Shown one piece after another: positions 1 through 7,965 of a DNA stretch of 64,000 nucleotides. Source of the stretch: Rhodocyclales bacterium (GTDB lineage Bacteria > Pseudomonadota > Gammaproteobacteria > Burkholderiales > Rhodocyclaceae); contig JACRIZ010000085.1 of assembly GCA_016235765.1 (NCBI GenBank), positions 1 to 64,000 on the forward strand, in the 5' to 3' direction. The position numbers and the translations under genes were made by a program. Position 1 is the stretch's first letter. Every line of letters starts with the position of its first letter. Under the pieces are notes generated by a model. It worked only from the letters and a program-made list of their open reading frames with translations, searched no databases and was not told the origin of the DNA.

Positions 1-84
1 AAGGCTATCGCCGCGGAATTGGTCAATTCCAAGGGTCTTCTACCCATTAGCGGGCTCAAGATAATCGATCCTGAGCAATTCTGA
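1..84 (+). CDS. 3' end of an unidentified gene (cut by window edge)
   Basis: Reading from base 1, 27 sense codons run to a TGA at 82-84. The tail ends in ISGLKIIDPEQF. The reading frame is open from the first base and codon choice is ordinary, so this is probably the C-terminus of a real protein. The family cannot be named from 27 residues. It lies 123 bp before the next gene on the same strand, so it may belong to the same accessory cluster. Confidence 0.4.
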   Translation, partial: KAIAAELVNSKGLLPISGLKIIDPEQF

Positions 85-207
85 GAGGTCGACTTATCGA
101 TCCGCATTTTTCCATCCTTCTGCCGCCCAGACTCCTAGGCCGCAGGGCCTGTCCGGGAGCATTCCGTCGATCGCGAAATGCTAATATCCATACAATGATC
201 CCAGCAA

Positions 208-1374
208 TTGCAGGCCGTATCAGTGTTTTCCTCGTGGCGCCGTGAGCGGTTCGTAATAGACGGCGGGGAAGTAGCGGTCCGCCTGATTCCGATGGCGCAC
301 ATCGACGATGCATTCGTCGCCGACTGGATTGCGCTCGAGATGCGTTCCGTTGAGGGGAACGCCTACCTCTCACCTCATTTCATTCAGCCGGCCCTGAAGT
401 ATCTCGATCCGAGGAAGCGTGTCGTATTGGTTGGAATCTTTCGCAATGAGGGCGGCTGCGATCGATTGATCGGCGTGGGTCCATTTGTGATTCGACCGCC
501 GACGGCAAGATTCCCCCTGCCGCATCTGGAAGCATATCGCAGTCCGCATACCTTTCTGACCGGGATGCTTCTCGATCGCGACCATCATTGGCTCGCCCTG
601 GCGGCGCTGGGTGCGTATCTCTCGTCAGGCGGAGTTCCGTGGTGCGGCATCGAGTTTGAGGAACGTTTTGCGGATAGTGCGCTGGATGAGATTCACAAGG
701 ACGAATCCATCACTTTCCGGATTTCCTGGAACGAGTACTACCGTCACCGCCGCGCCATCCTTGTTTCTGCTACGGCCGCCGAGTCCGTATCTGCCGTGCT
801 GGCGGGCGGTACGCTAGGCAAGGAGCTGCGTCGCAAGCGCCGTCGGCTGGAGGAGAGAGGGGAAGTGGGCTGGCGCTTTCGCACCGGGGCGGAGGTGACG
901 TCCGAATGCATCGATACCTTCCTGCACCTCGAAGACCAGGGCTGGAAAGGGCAGACCGGGAAGTCGATGCTGTCCCGCGAGGGACACGCCGACTTCTTCC
1001 GGGACATGTCGCAGCGCTTTGCCGGCGCCGGGCGCGCGTTCTTCACGGAATTGACGCTCGACGGGCGCGTGATTGCCTCGACCAGCAACTTCATCTCCGG
1101 TCGAATCGCGTTTGCGTTCAAGATCGGTTGGGATATCGAGTTCGCCGCGGTCAGTCCCGGTCTGCTGAACGAACTGGAACTGATGAAGTACGCGGACAAG
1201 TATCTGCCGACCGTGGATTTTGTCGACAGCGGCGCTGCCGAGGGTTCATTCATCGACCGGCTGTGGCGCGACCGGCGCGACGTCGCAACCGGTATCCTGA
1301 CCGGCGGATATGCGGGCGCCGCAATCCTGCCGGCGCTTTCGATGGCGCGACGATTGAAACGCGGGTCATCCTAG
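208..1374 (+). CDS. BioF2/FemAB-like GNAT-fold acyltransferase
   Basis: A 388-residue protein from a TTG start; an in-frame GTG at 223 or ATG at 292 are alternative starts, and no strong ribosome site decides it. Residues about 200-340 resemble the Acetyltransf_6 (BioF2-like) half of FemAB-type enzymes: a basic helix ELRRKRRRLEERG, then LEDQGWKGQTGKS, then FKIGWDIEFAAVSPGLLNEL near residue 310. Proteins of this family transfer acyl or aminoacyl groups and often sit in exopolysaccharide or cell-envelope clusters; the substrate is unknown here. It converges with a GNAT gene 22 bp away, which is followed by an ATP-grasp ligase, supporting a shared modification role. Base composition is less GC-rich than in the housekeeping blocks. 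Confidence 0.72.
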   Translation: MQAVSVFSSWRRERFVIDGGEVAVRLIPMAHIDDAFVADWIALEMRSVEGNAYLSPHFIQPALKYLDPRKRVVLVGIFRNEGGCDRLIGVGPFVIRPPTARFPLPHLEAYRSPHTFLTGMLLDRDHHWLALAALGAYLSSGGVPWCGIEFEERFADSALDEIHKDESITFRISWNEYYRHRRAILVSATAAESVSAVLAGGTLGKELRRKRRRLEERGEVGWRFRTGAEVTSECIDTFLHLEDQGWKGQTGKSMLSREGHADFFRDMSQRFAGAGRAFFTELTLDGRVIASTSNFISGRIAFAFKIGWDIEFAAVSPGLLNELELMKYADKYLPTVDFVDSGAAEGSFIDRLWRDRRDVATGILTGGYAGAAILPALSMARRLKRGSS

Positions 1375-1396
1375 CGGCGCATGGCTGCACCGGTGG

Positions 1397-2071
1397 TCAA
1401 AACCACAGCGGGTTCCGGAAGGCGGCATGCCGTCCGCATACCATGGCCAGGTTGAAAAAGGTATGTACGCGATGGCGTTCGGTTTCGCGAAATCCTGCGT
1501 GATGATGCAGGCGGACGGACTTCCGATTCGACTCCAGCACGTTGCTGAAGATACGGTCGAAGCCCCTCTGCCGGCCGAGATGTTGGGCCCGGATCAGGAA
1601 CTCCAGCGCCATGGTGCTCCTGCGGAATGGCGGTGCGACGAAAAGATCGAAGACATAGAGCTCCCGGGCCCCGAGTTCGAAACCATGCAAGCGCCGGCCC
1701 GGGTGCGATTGGCTCTGGTCGCACAACCATCCGTAGCCAACCAGTTCGCCCTCGAGGGTGGTACCCAGGACCGCCCGATAGCCGTGGCTGCTGTTGTACG
1801 CAAAGCGCTTCAGACCGAAGTCCGCATGGACGTTATGTTTCCGGATGAACTGCTGGACGGCTCGAGCGTCGTCGGGGACGAACTCGCGGACGGTGAGGCG
1901 GCTGGCCGGGACGTCCGGCAACGGACCGGTCAGGTCGCTCTCGAATATCAACTCGACGTGATTCCGGTAGATATGGCTTGCACATAGGCGGAAGACATAC
2001 GCCGCCGCCTTGCGGGCTGTGGCGGCAATGCCCTCGTTGCGAATGTGCCGGCCTATCCTGTCGATCAGCAC
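1397..2071 (-). CDS. GNAT family N-acetyltransferase
   Basis: 224 residues from a GTG start whose G is also the last base of the upstream ATP-grasp stop (TAGTG), implying translational coupling. The central part has GNAT features: RELYVFDLFVAPPFRRS (strand beta4 and the acetyl-CoA pyrophosphate loop, in the variant form PPFRRS) followed by a helix, and FSNVLESNRKSVRLHHHAGF, which matches the C-terminal GNAT pattern in which an Asn-rich turn precedes a helix and Gly-Phe. Residues 1-60 form an N-terminal extension with no motif I know. Probably acylates the product of the neighbouring ligase; the substrate is unknown. Confidence 0.75.
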   Translation of the reverse strand: MLIDRIGRHIRNEGIAATARKAAAYVFRLCASHIYRNHVELIFESDLTGPLPDVPASRLTVREFVPDDARAVQQFIRKHNVHADFGLKRFAYNSSHGYRAVLGTTLEGELVGYGWLCDQSQSHPGRRLHGFELGARELYVFDLFVAPPFRRSTMALEFLIRAQHLGRQRGFDRIFSNVLESNRKSVRLHHHAGFRETERHRVHTFFNLAMVCGRHAAFRNPLWF

Positions 2072-3360
2072 TACCGTCTCCCGACGTCCTGTCCGGATGC
2101 TTCCGCCACGCTGCGCGATTCACGACGCAAGGACGCGGGCTTGCGATACAGCCTGCGAAGTCTGGCCTGGGCCCCCGTGCGCAGCGCTTGCCAATATGGA
2201 CGGAGATCGTCGATGGCGAACAACTGAAACACCAGGCCGGTCCTGATCAGCGAGTGCAGGTAGCTTGCGACGCTCCATTGCCCCGCCTGGCGGTACTGGC
2301 GAAACGCCCGCACGTCGTTCTTGAAGTGGAGGTAGCGCAGGTGTTCCTTCTGTTTGCCGGCCGGTGCAATGGGCGATCCGGTGAGATCGGCGTAGGCGAG
2401 GCAGGGGAAGCATATTCCCGATGCCGTGGGCAGAATGTTCCAGGCCGCGGTCCTCGGATTCATTTCGATAAGGAAGAATTCGCCGCTCCGTGGGTCGCGC
2501 TTGAAGTCCATGTCGACCAGGCCGGTAAACCGGATGTCGCGGAGGCACTTGAGGCCAAGCGCCGCCAATTCCTCCACGACGACGCTTTCGACATAGCAGC
2601 CCGCCCCTACGGCCGGCGGCGACGTCCGGATCTTTCTGGCCGTGAACCATGCCTGCACACGGCCGCTTCGGTCGAGATAGGCTTGCAGATCGTAGTAGCA
2701 CCGGTCGTCGCCAGGTATGTAGCGTTGTACCAGCAGGTTGTCGGCGTAGGGCATCAGCGGGCGGCACGCACTGACGAATTCCTCGCGGGTCGACGCGACC
2801 AGCGCCTTCAATGAGCCGACGATCTGTTCGACCTCGGGCCTGGCCCACTTGAGCGTATCGGCCGGCTTGATGATGACGGGGAAGTCCAAGCCGGACGCGA
2901 ACTCTTCGAGGTCCGTGACGCCGGCCAGACTGCGGGTGGTCGGCACCGGGAACTGGTGCCGGCCGGCGAATTCGGCGAATCTGAGCTTATCCGTGAGCGC
3001 TGCGACCAGTTCCGGCCGGGCAATCGGGATGTCGAAATGGTCTTCGAGTTGCGACCGCCATGCCGTGACCATCTGCAGATCCGGATCCGCCGTGGGAAAC
3101 AGGACAGGCCGGTGTCCCAGGCGCATGGCCAGGGCGGTCAATCCGGCGACCGTCGCCTCCGGGGCTTTCGTGAAACCGGGAACTCGAAGCAGTTCGCGGC
3201 AGTAGCGCGAGAGGGCCGCAGGCGGTGCGGCGTACTCGGATACCACATAGACCGGAATTCCCTTGCGCCCGAGTGCACGAACGACATTGAGGTCCCCGTC
3301 GGGCGCGCCGGCGCAACTCAGGACGACGGCAGAACGGATCGATGGCGAGGACAGCGGCAT
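2071..3360 (-). CDS. ATP-grasp carboxylate-amine ligase
   Basis: 429 residues. The N-terminus (VVLSCAGAPDGDLNVVRALG, then GIPVYVVSEY and LSRYCR) is the pre-ATP-grasp domain seen in the carboxylate-amine ligase group related to D-aspartate ligase. The ATP-grasp core follows: PVIIKPAD near residue 160 (nucleotide-binding lysine), LVQRYIPGDD near 215, and FLIEMNPRTA near 300 (metal-binding Glu and Asn). Such enzymes form an acyl-phosphate and join it to an amine, in peptide or envelope modification. It is 51 bp downstream of murJ on the same strand and overlaps the GNAT gene, so the three may be one transcript. The substrate pair cannot be told from sequence. Confidence 0.78.
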   Translation of the reverse strand: MPLSSPSIRSAVVLSCAGAPDGDLNVVRALGRKGIPVYVVSEYAAPPAALSRYCRELLRVPGFTKAPEATVAGLTALAMRLGHRPVLFPTADPDLQMVTAWRSQLEDHFDIPIARPELVAALTDKLRFAEFAGRHQFPVPTTRSLAGVTDLEEFASGLDFPVIIKPADTLKWARPEVEQIVGSLKALVASTREEFVSACRPLMPYADNLLVQRYIPGDDRCYYDLQAYLDRSGRVQAWFTARKIRTSPPAVGAGCYVESVVVEELAALGLKCLRDIRFTGLVDMDFKRDPRSGEFFLIEMNPRTAAWNILPTASGICFPCLAYADLTGSPIAPAGKQKEHLRYLHFKNDVRAFRQYRQAGQWSVASYLHSLIRTGLVFQLFAIDDLRPYWQALRTGAQARLRRLYRKPASLRRESRSVAEASGQDVGRR

Positions 3361-3411
3361 TGACGTGGCAGGCAGTGGCGGTTGGTCGTTCGATGCGCGG
3401 CTTGATTGCGG

Positions 3412-4959
3412 CTATGTCGTTCTGCGCCGGAAATCTGCCAGCCGAAAGCCAAGCAATGCAAGCGTCGTGAAGTAGCTGATGATACCGACGGCGACGATCA
3501 GTGCCAGTCTCACCATGCGCTCGGCGAACGGCATCGCCAGCCAGTCGCTCTCGCTGCCGGTGGCAAACCACAGCACGGCCGCGAGCACGAGCAGTGCCAG
3601 CAGCAACTTCAGGCTGAAGGCCAGCCAGCCGGAAGCCGGCCGATAGGCGTCGACGCGCCGCAGGCCCCGATATAGCAATGCGGCATTGAGGCAGGACGCA
3701 AGGCCGATGGAAAGGGCCAGGCCGGCGTGGCGCAAGGGGCCGATGAAGGCGAGGTTCATCGCCTGCGTCGCGACCAGCGTGACGAGTGCGATCTTGACCG
3801 GCGTGCGGATGTCCAGTCGGGCATAGAAGCCCGGCGCCAGGATCTTGACCAGGATGAGGCCCGTCAGGCCGATGCTGTAGGCGACGAGCGCCGAACGGGT
3901 CTGGAGCACGTCGGCGGCGGTGAAGGCGCCATGCTGGAACAGCGTGGCGAGCAGCGGTACCGCCAGCATCGCCAGCGCCAGTGCGGCCGGCAAGGTCAGC
4001 ATCAGGGTGAGGCGCAGCCCCCAGTCGAGCAGGGCGGAGAATTCCTCGCGTTCTTCATCGGCGTGGCACTTGGCCAGGCTTGGCAGCAGGATGGTGCCGA
4101 GCGCTGCACCCAGCAGGCCGGCCGGGAACTCCATCAGCCGATCGGCGTAGTACAGCCAGGACACGCTGCCGGACGGCAGGAAGGAAGCGAAGATGGTGTT
4201 GATGAGCAGCGAAATCTGCGCGACCGAGACGCCGAGCACCGCGGGGGCCATCAAGGTCAGGACTCGTCGTACGCCGGGATCGTTCGGCGCCCAGTCGAAA
4301 CGCGGCAGCATGCCGATGCGCTTGAGCGCGGGCAACTGCAATGCCAGTTGCAGGATGCCGCCGAGGAATACCGCCCAGGCCAGCGCCAGCACGGGCGGAT
4401 CGAACCAGGGGGCGGCGAACAGCGCACCGCCGATCAGCGACAGGTTGAGCAGCACGGGCGTGAAGGCGGGCAGGGCAAAACGGCTCCAGGTGTTCAGGAT
4501 GCCGGCCGCCAGCGCCACCAGCGCCATGAACATGATGTAGGGAAAGGTTATGCGGGTCAGTTCGACGGTCAGGGCGAACTTGTCGGCATCGGCCGCAAAG
4601 CCAGGTGCCGAAATGTAGATCAGCAGGGGGGCACCGATGATCCCGAGCATCGCAACCAGGAGAACCGCGACGAACAGGGCCGTGGCCGTCCGGTCGACCA
4701 GCAGCTTGGTTTCCGTCTCGCCGCGCCGGTTGCGGTATTCCGCGAGCAAAGGCACGAAGGCCTGCGAGAAGGCGCCCTCGGCAAAGAGGCGGCGCAGCAG
4801 GTTGGGCAACCGGAAGGCGACGAAGAAGGCGTCGGTCAGCATGCCGGCGCCGAAACTGCGGGCGATCACGAAGTCGCGGACGAAGCCGAGGATGCGGGAA
4901 AGCAGCGTCATGCCGCTGACGGTTGCCAGCGAGCGCAGCAGGCCGGGAGGGGATTTCAT
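3412..4959 (-). CDS. murJ: Lipid II flippase MurJ (MviN)
   Basis: 515 residues, normal for MurJ. It flips lipid II across the inner membrane for peptidoglycan synthesis. The N-terminus has the family hallmark [19 protein letters not shown] with [20 protein letters not shown] immediately after, followed by about 14 hydrophobic segments. The start is placed at the ATG beginning [16 protein letters not shown]; an upstream in-frame start adds 15 proline-rich residues and would run into the rpsT promoter at 4999-5027. It is divergent from rpsT, the usual order in betaproteobacteria. Confidence 0.96.
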   Translation of the reverse strand: MKSPPGLLRSLATVSGMTLLSRILGFVRDFVIARSFGAGMLTDAFFVAFRLPNLLRRLFAEGAFSQAFVPLLAEYRNRRGETETKLLVDRTATALFVAVLLVAMLGIIGAPLLIYISAPGFAADADKFALTVELTRITFPYIMFMALVALAAGILNTWSRFALPAFTPVLLNLSLIGGALFAAPWFDPPVLALAWAVFLGGILQLALQLPALKRIGMLPRFDWAPNDPGVRRVLTLMAPAVLGVSVAQISLLINTIFASFLPSGSVSWLYYADRLMEFPAGLLGAALGTILLPSLAKCHADEEREEFSALLDWGLRLTLMLTLPAALALAMLAVPLLATLFQHGAFTAADVLQTRSALVAYSIGLTGLILVKILAPGFYARLDIRTPVKIALVTLVATQAMNLAFIGPLRHAGLALSIGLASCLNAALLYRGLRRVDAYRPASGWLAFSLKLLLALLVLAAVLWFATGSESDWLAMPFAERMVRLALIVAVGIISYFTTLALLGFRLADFRRRTT

Positions 4960-4998
4960 GGGCGGCAATGGTATCGGTTCCGGAGGGTTATCGGGGCC

Positions 4999-5027
4999 TT
5001 GCAAAGAAGCCGGCCAGCCCCTATAAT
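4999..5027 (+). promoter_or_regulatory. sigma70 promoter of rpsT
   Basis: TTGCAA at 4999-5004 and a perfect TATAAT at 5022-5027 are separated by exactly 17 bp. The expected transcription start is about 30 nt before the rpsT ATG. The position also argues against the longer murJ start on the other strand. Confidence 0.8.
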
Positions 5028-5064
5028 CGCGCCTCTTTTAAAGACCCACCAACGGATTACCGAT

Positions 5065-5325
5065 ATGGCCAATAGCGCCCAAGCACGGAAGCGTGCCCGT
5101 CAAGCCGTCAAGCAGCGCTCCCACAACATGAGCCTGCGCTCGACCCTGCGTACCGCCATCAAGCGCGTGCGCAAGGCAATCGGCCTTGGCGACAAGGCTG
5201 CCGCCCAGGCGGTGTTCAAGGAGTCCCAGAGCGTCATCGACTCCATCGCCGACAAGAAGATCATCCACAAGAATGCCGCTGCGCGCCACAAGAGCCGCCT
5301 GTCGGCCGCGATCAAGGGACTCTGA
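5065..5325 (+). CDS. rpsT: 30S ribosomal protein S20
   Basis: 86 residues, highly basic, beginning [20 protein letters not shown], the S20 signature. S20 binds 16S rRNA early in 30S subunit assembly. The start ATG follows a leader of about 30 nt from the TATAAT promoter, and an intrinsic terminator begins 31 bp after the stop, so the gene is monocistronic. A long open frame running upstream through the murJ antisense strand is a composition artefact; only this last part is coding. Confidence 0.98.
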   Translation: MANSAQARKRARQAVKQRSHNMSLRSTLRTAIKRVRKAIGLGDKAAAQAVFKESQSVIDSIADKKIIHKNAAARHKSRLSAAIKGL

Positions 5326-5356
5326 TCGCCTGCAGCAGCGCCGCGCCGCACAGTGA

Positions 5357-5386
5357 CGGGCCGCCTTGAGCGGCCCGTTTTCTTTT
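5357..5386 (+). terminator. Intrinsic terminator after rpsT
   Basis: An 8-bp perfect stem (CGGGCCGC at 5357-5364 with GCGGCCCG at 5370-5377) and a 5-nt loop are followed by a T-rich run, TTTTCTTTT. Confidence 0.9.
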
Positions 5387-5417
5387 GCGCGGGCATTCCT
5401 TGCGCCGCCGGCGGGCG

Positions 5418-5477
5418 GGAATTTCCCCAATTGGATTAAAGTACTAGCTTGCATATCCCGTTAGTCGTACATATAAT
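5418..5477 (+). promoter_or_regulatory. Promoter with upstream box shared with fimV
   Basis: TTGCAT at 5449-5454 and TATAAT at 5472-5477 are 17 bp apart, a near-consensus sigma70 promoter for the small gene at 5510. The 37 bases ending at the -35 box (5418-5454) closely match those upstream of fimV (35517-35554): GGAATT, a run of C, then AAAG, three variable bases, and TAGCTTGCAT. The shared box covers the -35 element and extends upstream, the usual place for an activator site. Confidence 0.65.
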
Positions 5478-5509
5478 CCGCGAACTCCCATGATGGGAAA
5501 GGGGTTTTC

Positions 5510-5719
5510 ATGCTCGCTCCCGTTCTAACGAAATACGGCTTCCGTATTAGGACTCGCGTCGGTCTCGTGATCAACAACCTCATGATCCACGGACGCGATC
5601 CGGCAGAAGCGCAACGCAAGTTGCGCCAGATGTATCGGGACTGCGAGATCATCGAATGCACCTGCCATCACGGCAACGCGCAAACCCTGATGGCCAGCTA
5701 CGGGAAACGACCTGCCTGA
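5510..5719 (+). CDS. Small conserved-looking protein of unknown function
   Basis: 69 residues starting MLAPVLTKYGFRIRTRVG. It has no membrane segment or signal peptide. It contains a basic N-terminal half and IIECTCHHGNAQTL near the C-terminus, where Cys-x-Cys-His-His could bind metal, though this is only suggestive. The gene has its own strong promoter (TATAAT at 5472-5477), a short leader and a purine-rich ribosome site (GGGAAAGGGG) 5-6 nt before the ATG, so expression is well supported. I do not recognise a named family. The promoter box it shares with fimV is the only functional clue. Confidence 0.75.
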   Translation: MLAPVLTKYGFRIRTRVGLVINNLMIHGRDPAEAQRKLRQMYRDCEIIECTCHHGNAQTLMASYGKRPA

Positions 5720-5757
5720 TCGCCGCTCCCGCCGCAAGCCGCTTTCCGCTTGGGTTC

Positions 5758-5789
5758 GCCTGTACAGGCCCAGGATTTTGAACTAAGAT
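5758..5789 (+). promoter_or_regulatory. Perfect palindrome and possible promoter before argD
   Basis: GCCTGTACAGGC at 5758-5769 is a perfect 12-bp palindrome. Its centre, TGTACA (5761-5766), stands 17 bp before TAAGAT (5784-5789), a plausible weak sigma70 pair with the palindrome as operator over the -35. It does not match the ARG box of E. coli ArgR. The promoter assignment is an inference. Confidence 0.35.
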
Positions 5790-5813
5790 TCAACACTTGT
5801 TTGAAGCACGGTG

Positions 5814-5845
5814 CGGCGGCCACGGTGGCCGCCGTCTCTTTTTTT
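5814..5845 (+). terminator. Intrinsic terminator immediately before argD
   Basis: CGGCGGCC (5814-5821) pairs perfectly with GGCCGCCG (5827-5834) around a 5-nt loop, followed by a pyrimidine tract ending in seven T (5839-5845). It lies only 13 nt before the argD ATG and 95 bp after the stop of the small gene, so it could end that gene, end a small RNA, or act as an attenuator of argD. Confidence 0.8.
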
Positions 5846-5858
5846 GCGCGGAGTGTTC

Positions 5859-7031
5859 ATGCCGCATTTGATGGGCAACTACAATCGACAGCCGATCGCC
5901 TTTACGCATGGCGAGGGCTGCTATCTATTCGACGAGCAAGGGCGTCCTTATCTGGATGCGCTGGGCGGCATTGCCGTCAACACGCTCGGCCATGCGCATC
6001 CACGGCTGGTCAAGGCGATCAGCGAGCAGGCCGGCCGCCTGATCCACACGTCCAACATCTACCGCGTCCGCGAGCAGGAAGTGCTGGCGGACCGGCTGGC
6101 CGTGCTGGCGCGGATGGACGAGGTGTTCTTCTGCAATTCGGGCTGCGAGGCCAACGAGGCGGCGATCAAGCTGGCACGGATGTACGGCCACCAGAAGGGT
6201 ATCGACCTGCCCGCCATCATCGTCATGGAACATGCCTTTCATGGCCGCACGCTGGCAACGCTTTCCGCGACGGGCAACCGCAAGGTCCAGGCCGGTTTCG
6301 AGCCGCTGGTATCGGGTTTCGTGCGGGTGCCGTTCGACGACCTGCCGGCCATCGAGCAGGTGGCGGCGAACAATCCGAACGTGGTTGCCGTGCTGTTCGA
6401 GCCCATTCAGGGCGAAGGCGGCATCAATCTGGCGCACAACGAATACATGCAGTCGCTGCGCCGCATTTGCGACGAGCGCGGCTGGTTGTTCATGGTCGAC
6501 GAGGTCCAGTGCGGCATCGGCCGCACGGGGGTCTGGTTCGCCCATCAGCACGCCGGCATCAAGCCTGACGTCATGACGCTGGCCAAGGGGCTGGGCTCCG
6601 GCGTGCCCGTTGGCGCTTGCCTGACGGCGGGGCCCGCAGCCGGTGTATTCAAGCCGGGTAACCACGGCTCGACCTTCGGCGGCAATCCGCTCGCCTGCGT
6701 GGCCGCCTTGACGACGCTGGACGTCATCGAGCAGGATGGCCTGATGGCGCGGGCCGTAACGGTTGGCGACGCGATACGCGGCGGCTTGCGGACTGCCCTC
6801 GAAGGCGTCTCCGGCGTGGTCGACATTCGCGGCGAAGGCTTGATGATCGGCATCCAGCTCGACCGCCCCTGCGGCGAACTGGTCGGCAAGGCGCTCGCCG
6901 CCGGTCTGCTGATCAACGTCACGGCCGACAGCGTCGTCCGGCTGCTGCCGTCGCTGACTTACTCCGATGCGGACGCCAACAAGCTGGTCGACATGCTGGC
7001 GCCGCTGATTCGCGAGTTTCTCGGGGGCTGA
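5859..7031 (+). CDS. argD: Acetylornithine aminotransferase
   Basis: 390 residues, PLP-dependent class III aminotransferase. It converts N-acetylglutamate semialdehyde to N-acetylornithine in arginine synthesis and may also act on succinyl-diaminopimelate. Family features: GGIAVNTLGHAHP, CNSGCEANEAAIKLAR (phosphate-binding region), FMVDEVQCGIGRTG, and the PLP lysine K243 in TLAKGLGSG. The ATG at 5859 starts MPHLMGNYNRQP, the normal N-terminus, with a GGAG-type site before it; an upstream GTG lies inside the terminator hairpin and was rejected. It is 2 bp from argF, so the two are cotranscribed. Confidence 0.95.
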   Translation: MPHLMGNYNRQPIAFTHGEGCYLFDEQGRPYLDALGGIAVNTLGHAHPRLVKAISEQAGRLIHTSNIYRVREQEVLADRLAVLARMDEVFFCNSGCEANEAAIKLARMYGHQKGIDLPAIIVMEHAFHGRTLATLSATGNRKVQAGFEPLVSGFVRVPFDDLPAIEQVAANNPNVVAVLFEPIQGEGGINLAHNEYMQSLRRICDERGWLFMVDEVQCGIGRTGVWFAHQHAGIKPDVMTLAKGLGSGVPVGACLTAGPAAGVFKPGNHGSTFGGNPLACVAALTTLDVIEQDGLMARAVTVGDAIRGGLRTALEGVSGVVDIRGEGLMIGIQLDRPCGELVGKALAAGLLINVTADSVVRLLPSLTYSDADANKLVDMLAPLIREFLGG

Positions 7032-7033
7032 CC

Positions 7034-7960
7034 ATGCCGAACCGGATGCCGCTCCGGCACTTCTTGCAGTTCAAGGACCTGAGCCGCGACGAGTTGAATC
7101 ATGTGTTCGCCCGCAGCGCCTGGATCAAAGCGCAGTTCAAGGCCTACCAGCGCTATTGGCCCTTGCAGGATCGCACGCTGGTCATGATCTTCGAGAAGGC
7201 CAGCACGCGCACCCGCCTGTCGTTCGAGGCGGGCATGCAGCAGTTGGGGGGGACGGCGATCTATCTCAACACCCGCGATTCCCAGCTCGGTCGCGGCGAG
7301 CCCGTCGAGGACGCCGCCCAGGTGATCTCGCGCATGTCCGACCTGGTCATGATCCGCACCTTCGAGCAGGACATCATCGACCGCTTCGCCCGCAACTCGC
7401 GCGTGCCGGTCGTCAACGGCCTGACCAACGAATACCATCCCTGCCAGATCCTCGCCGACATCTATACCTACATCGAGCATCGCGGTTCGATCCAGGGCAA
7501 GACCGTCGCCTGGATCGGCGACTCCAACAACGTCTGCAATACCTGGCTGCAGGCCGCCGAGGTGCTGGACTTCAACGTCCATGTGTCCACGCCACCCGGC
7601 TATGAGGTCGAACCCGAGCGGGCCGGCCTCTACGGCACCGACCACTTCGAGCAGTTTGCCGATCCGATGGATGCCGCGCGCGATGCCGACCTGGTGACCA
7701 CGGACGTGTGGACCTCGATGGGCTTCGAAGCCGAGAACGAGGAACGCCTGCGCGACTTCGCCGACTGGCAGGTCGATGGCGAGATGATGAAGGCGGCAAA
7801 GGCCGATGCCCTGTTCATGCATTGCCTGCCGGCGCACCGCGGCGAGGAAGTGGCGGCCGAGGTCATCGACGGCGCCCAGTCGGTCGTCTGGGACGAAGCC
7901 GAAAACCGCCTGCATGTCCAGAAGGCCCTGATGGAATTCCTGCTGCTCGGGAGGCTGTGA
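7034..7960 (+). CDS. argF: Ornithine carbamoyltransferase
   Basis: 308 residues, the normal length. It joins carbamoyl phosphate and ornithine to give citrulline. The carbamoyl-phosphate loop STRTR is at 57-61, HPCQ lies in the middle (EYHPCQILADI), and the ornithine-binding HCLP with catalytic Cys is at 263-266 (FMHCLPAHRGEE). The reading frame is intact. It sits between argD (2 bp) and a small cytochrome gene (5 bp), which is followed by argG. Confidence 0.97.
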   Translation: MPNRMPLRHFLQFKDLSRDELNHVFARSAWIKAQFKAYQRYWPLQDRTLVMIFEKASTRTRLSFEAGMQQLGGTAIYLNTRDSQLGRGEPVEDAAQVISRMSDLVMIRTFEQDIIDRFARNSRVPVVNGLTNEYHPCQILADIYTYIEHRGSIQGKTVAWIGDSNNVCNTWLQAAEVLDFNVHVSTPPGYEVEPERAGLYGTDHFEQFADPMDAARDADLVTTDVWTSMGFEAENEERLRDFADWQVDGEMMKAAKADALFMHCLPAHRGEEVAAEVIDGAQSVVWDEAENRLHVQKALMEFLLLGRL

Positions 7961-7965
7961 TCGTG

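Noticed and set aside
3727..5064. Long plus-strand open frame antisense to murJ that continues into rpsT
   Set aside because: Gln/Arg/Gly-rich low-complexity translation, no family match, entirely antisense to murJ. Only the last 86 codons (5065 onward) are a gene.
5418..5454. Shared upstream box considered as a sigma54 promoter because of TTGCAT
   Set aside because: The required GG is not 10 bp before GC. The sequence fits a sigma70 -35 with a -10 17 bp downstream instead.
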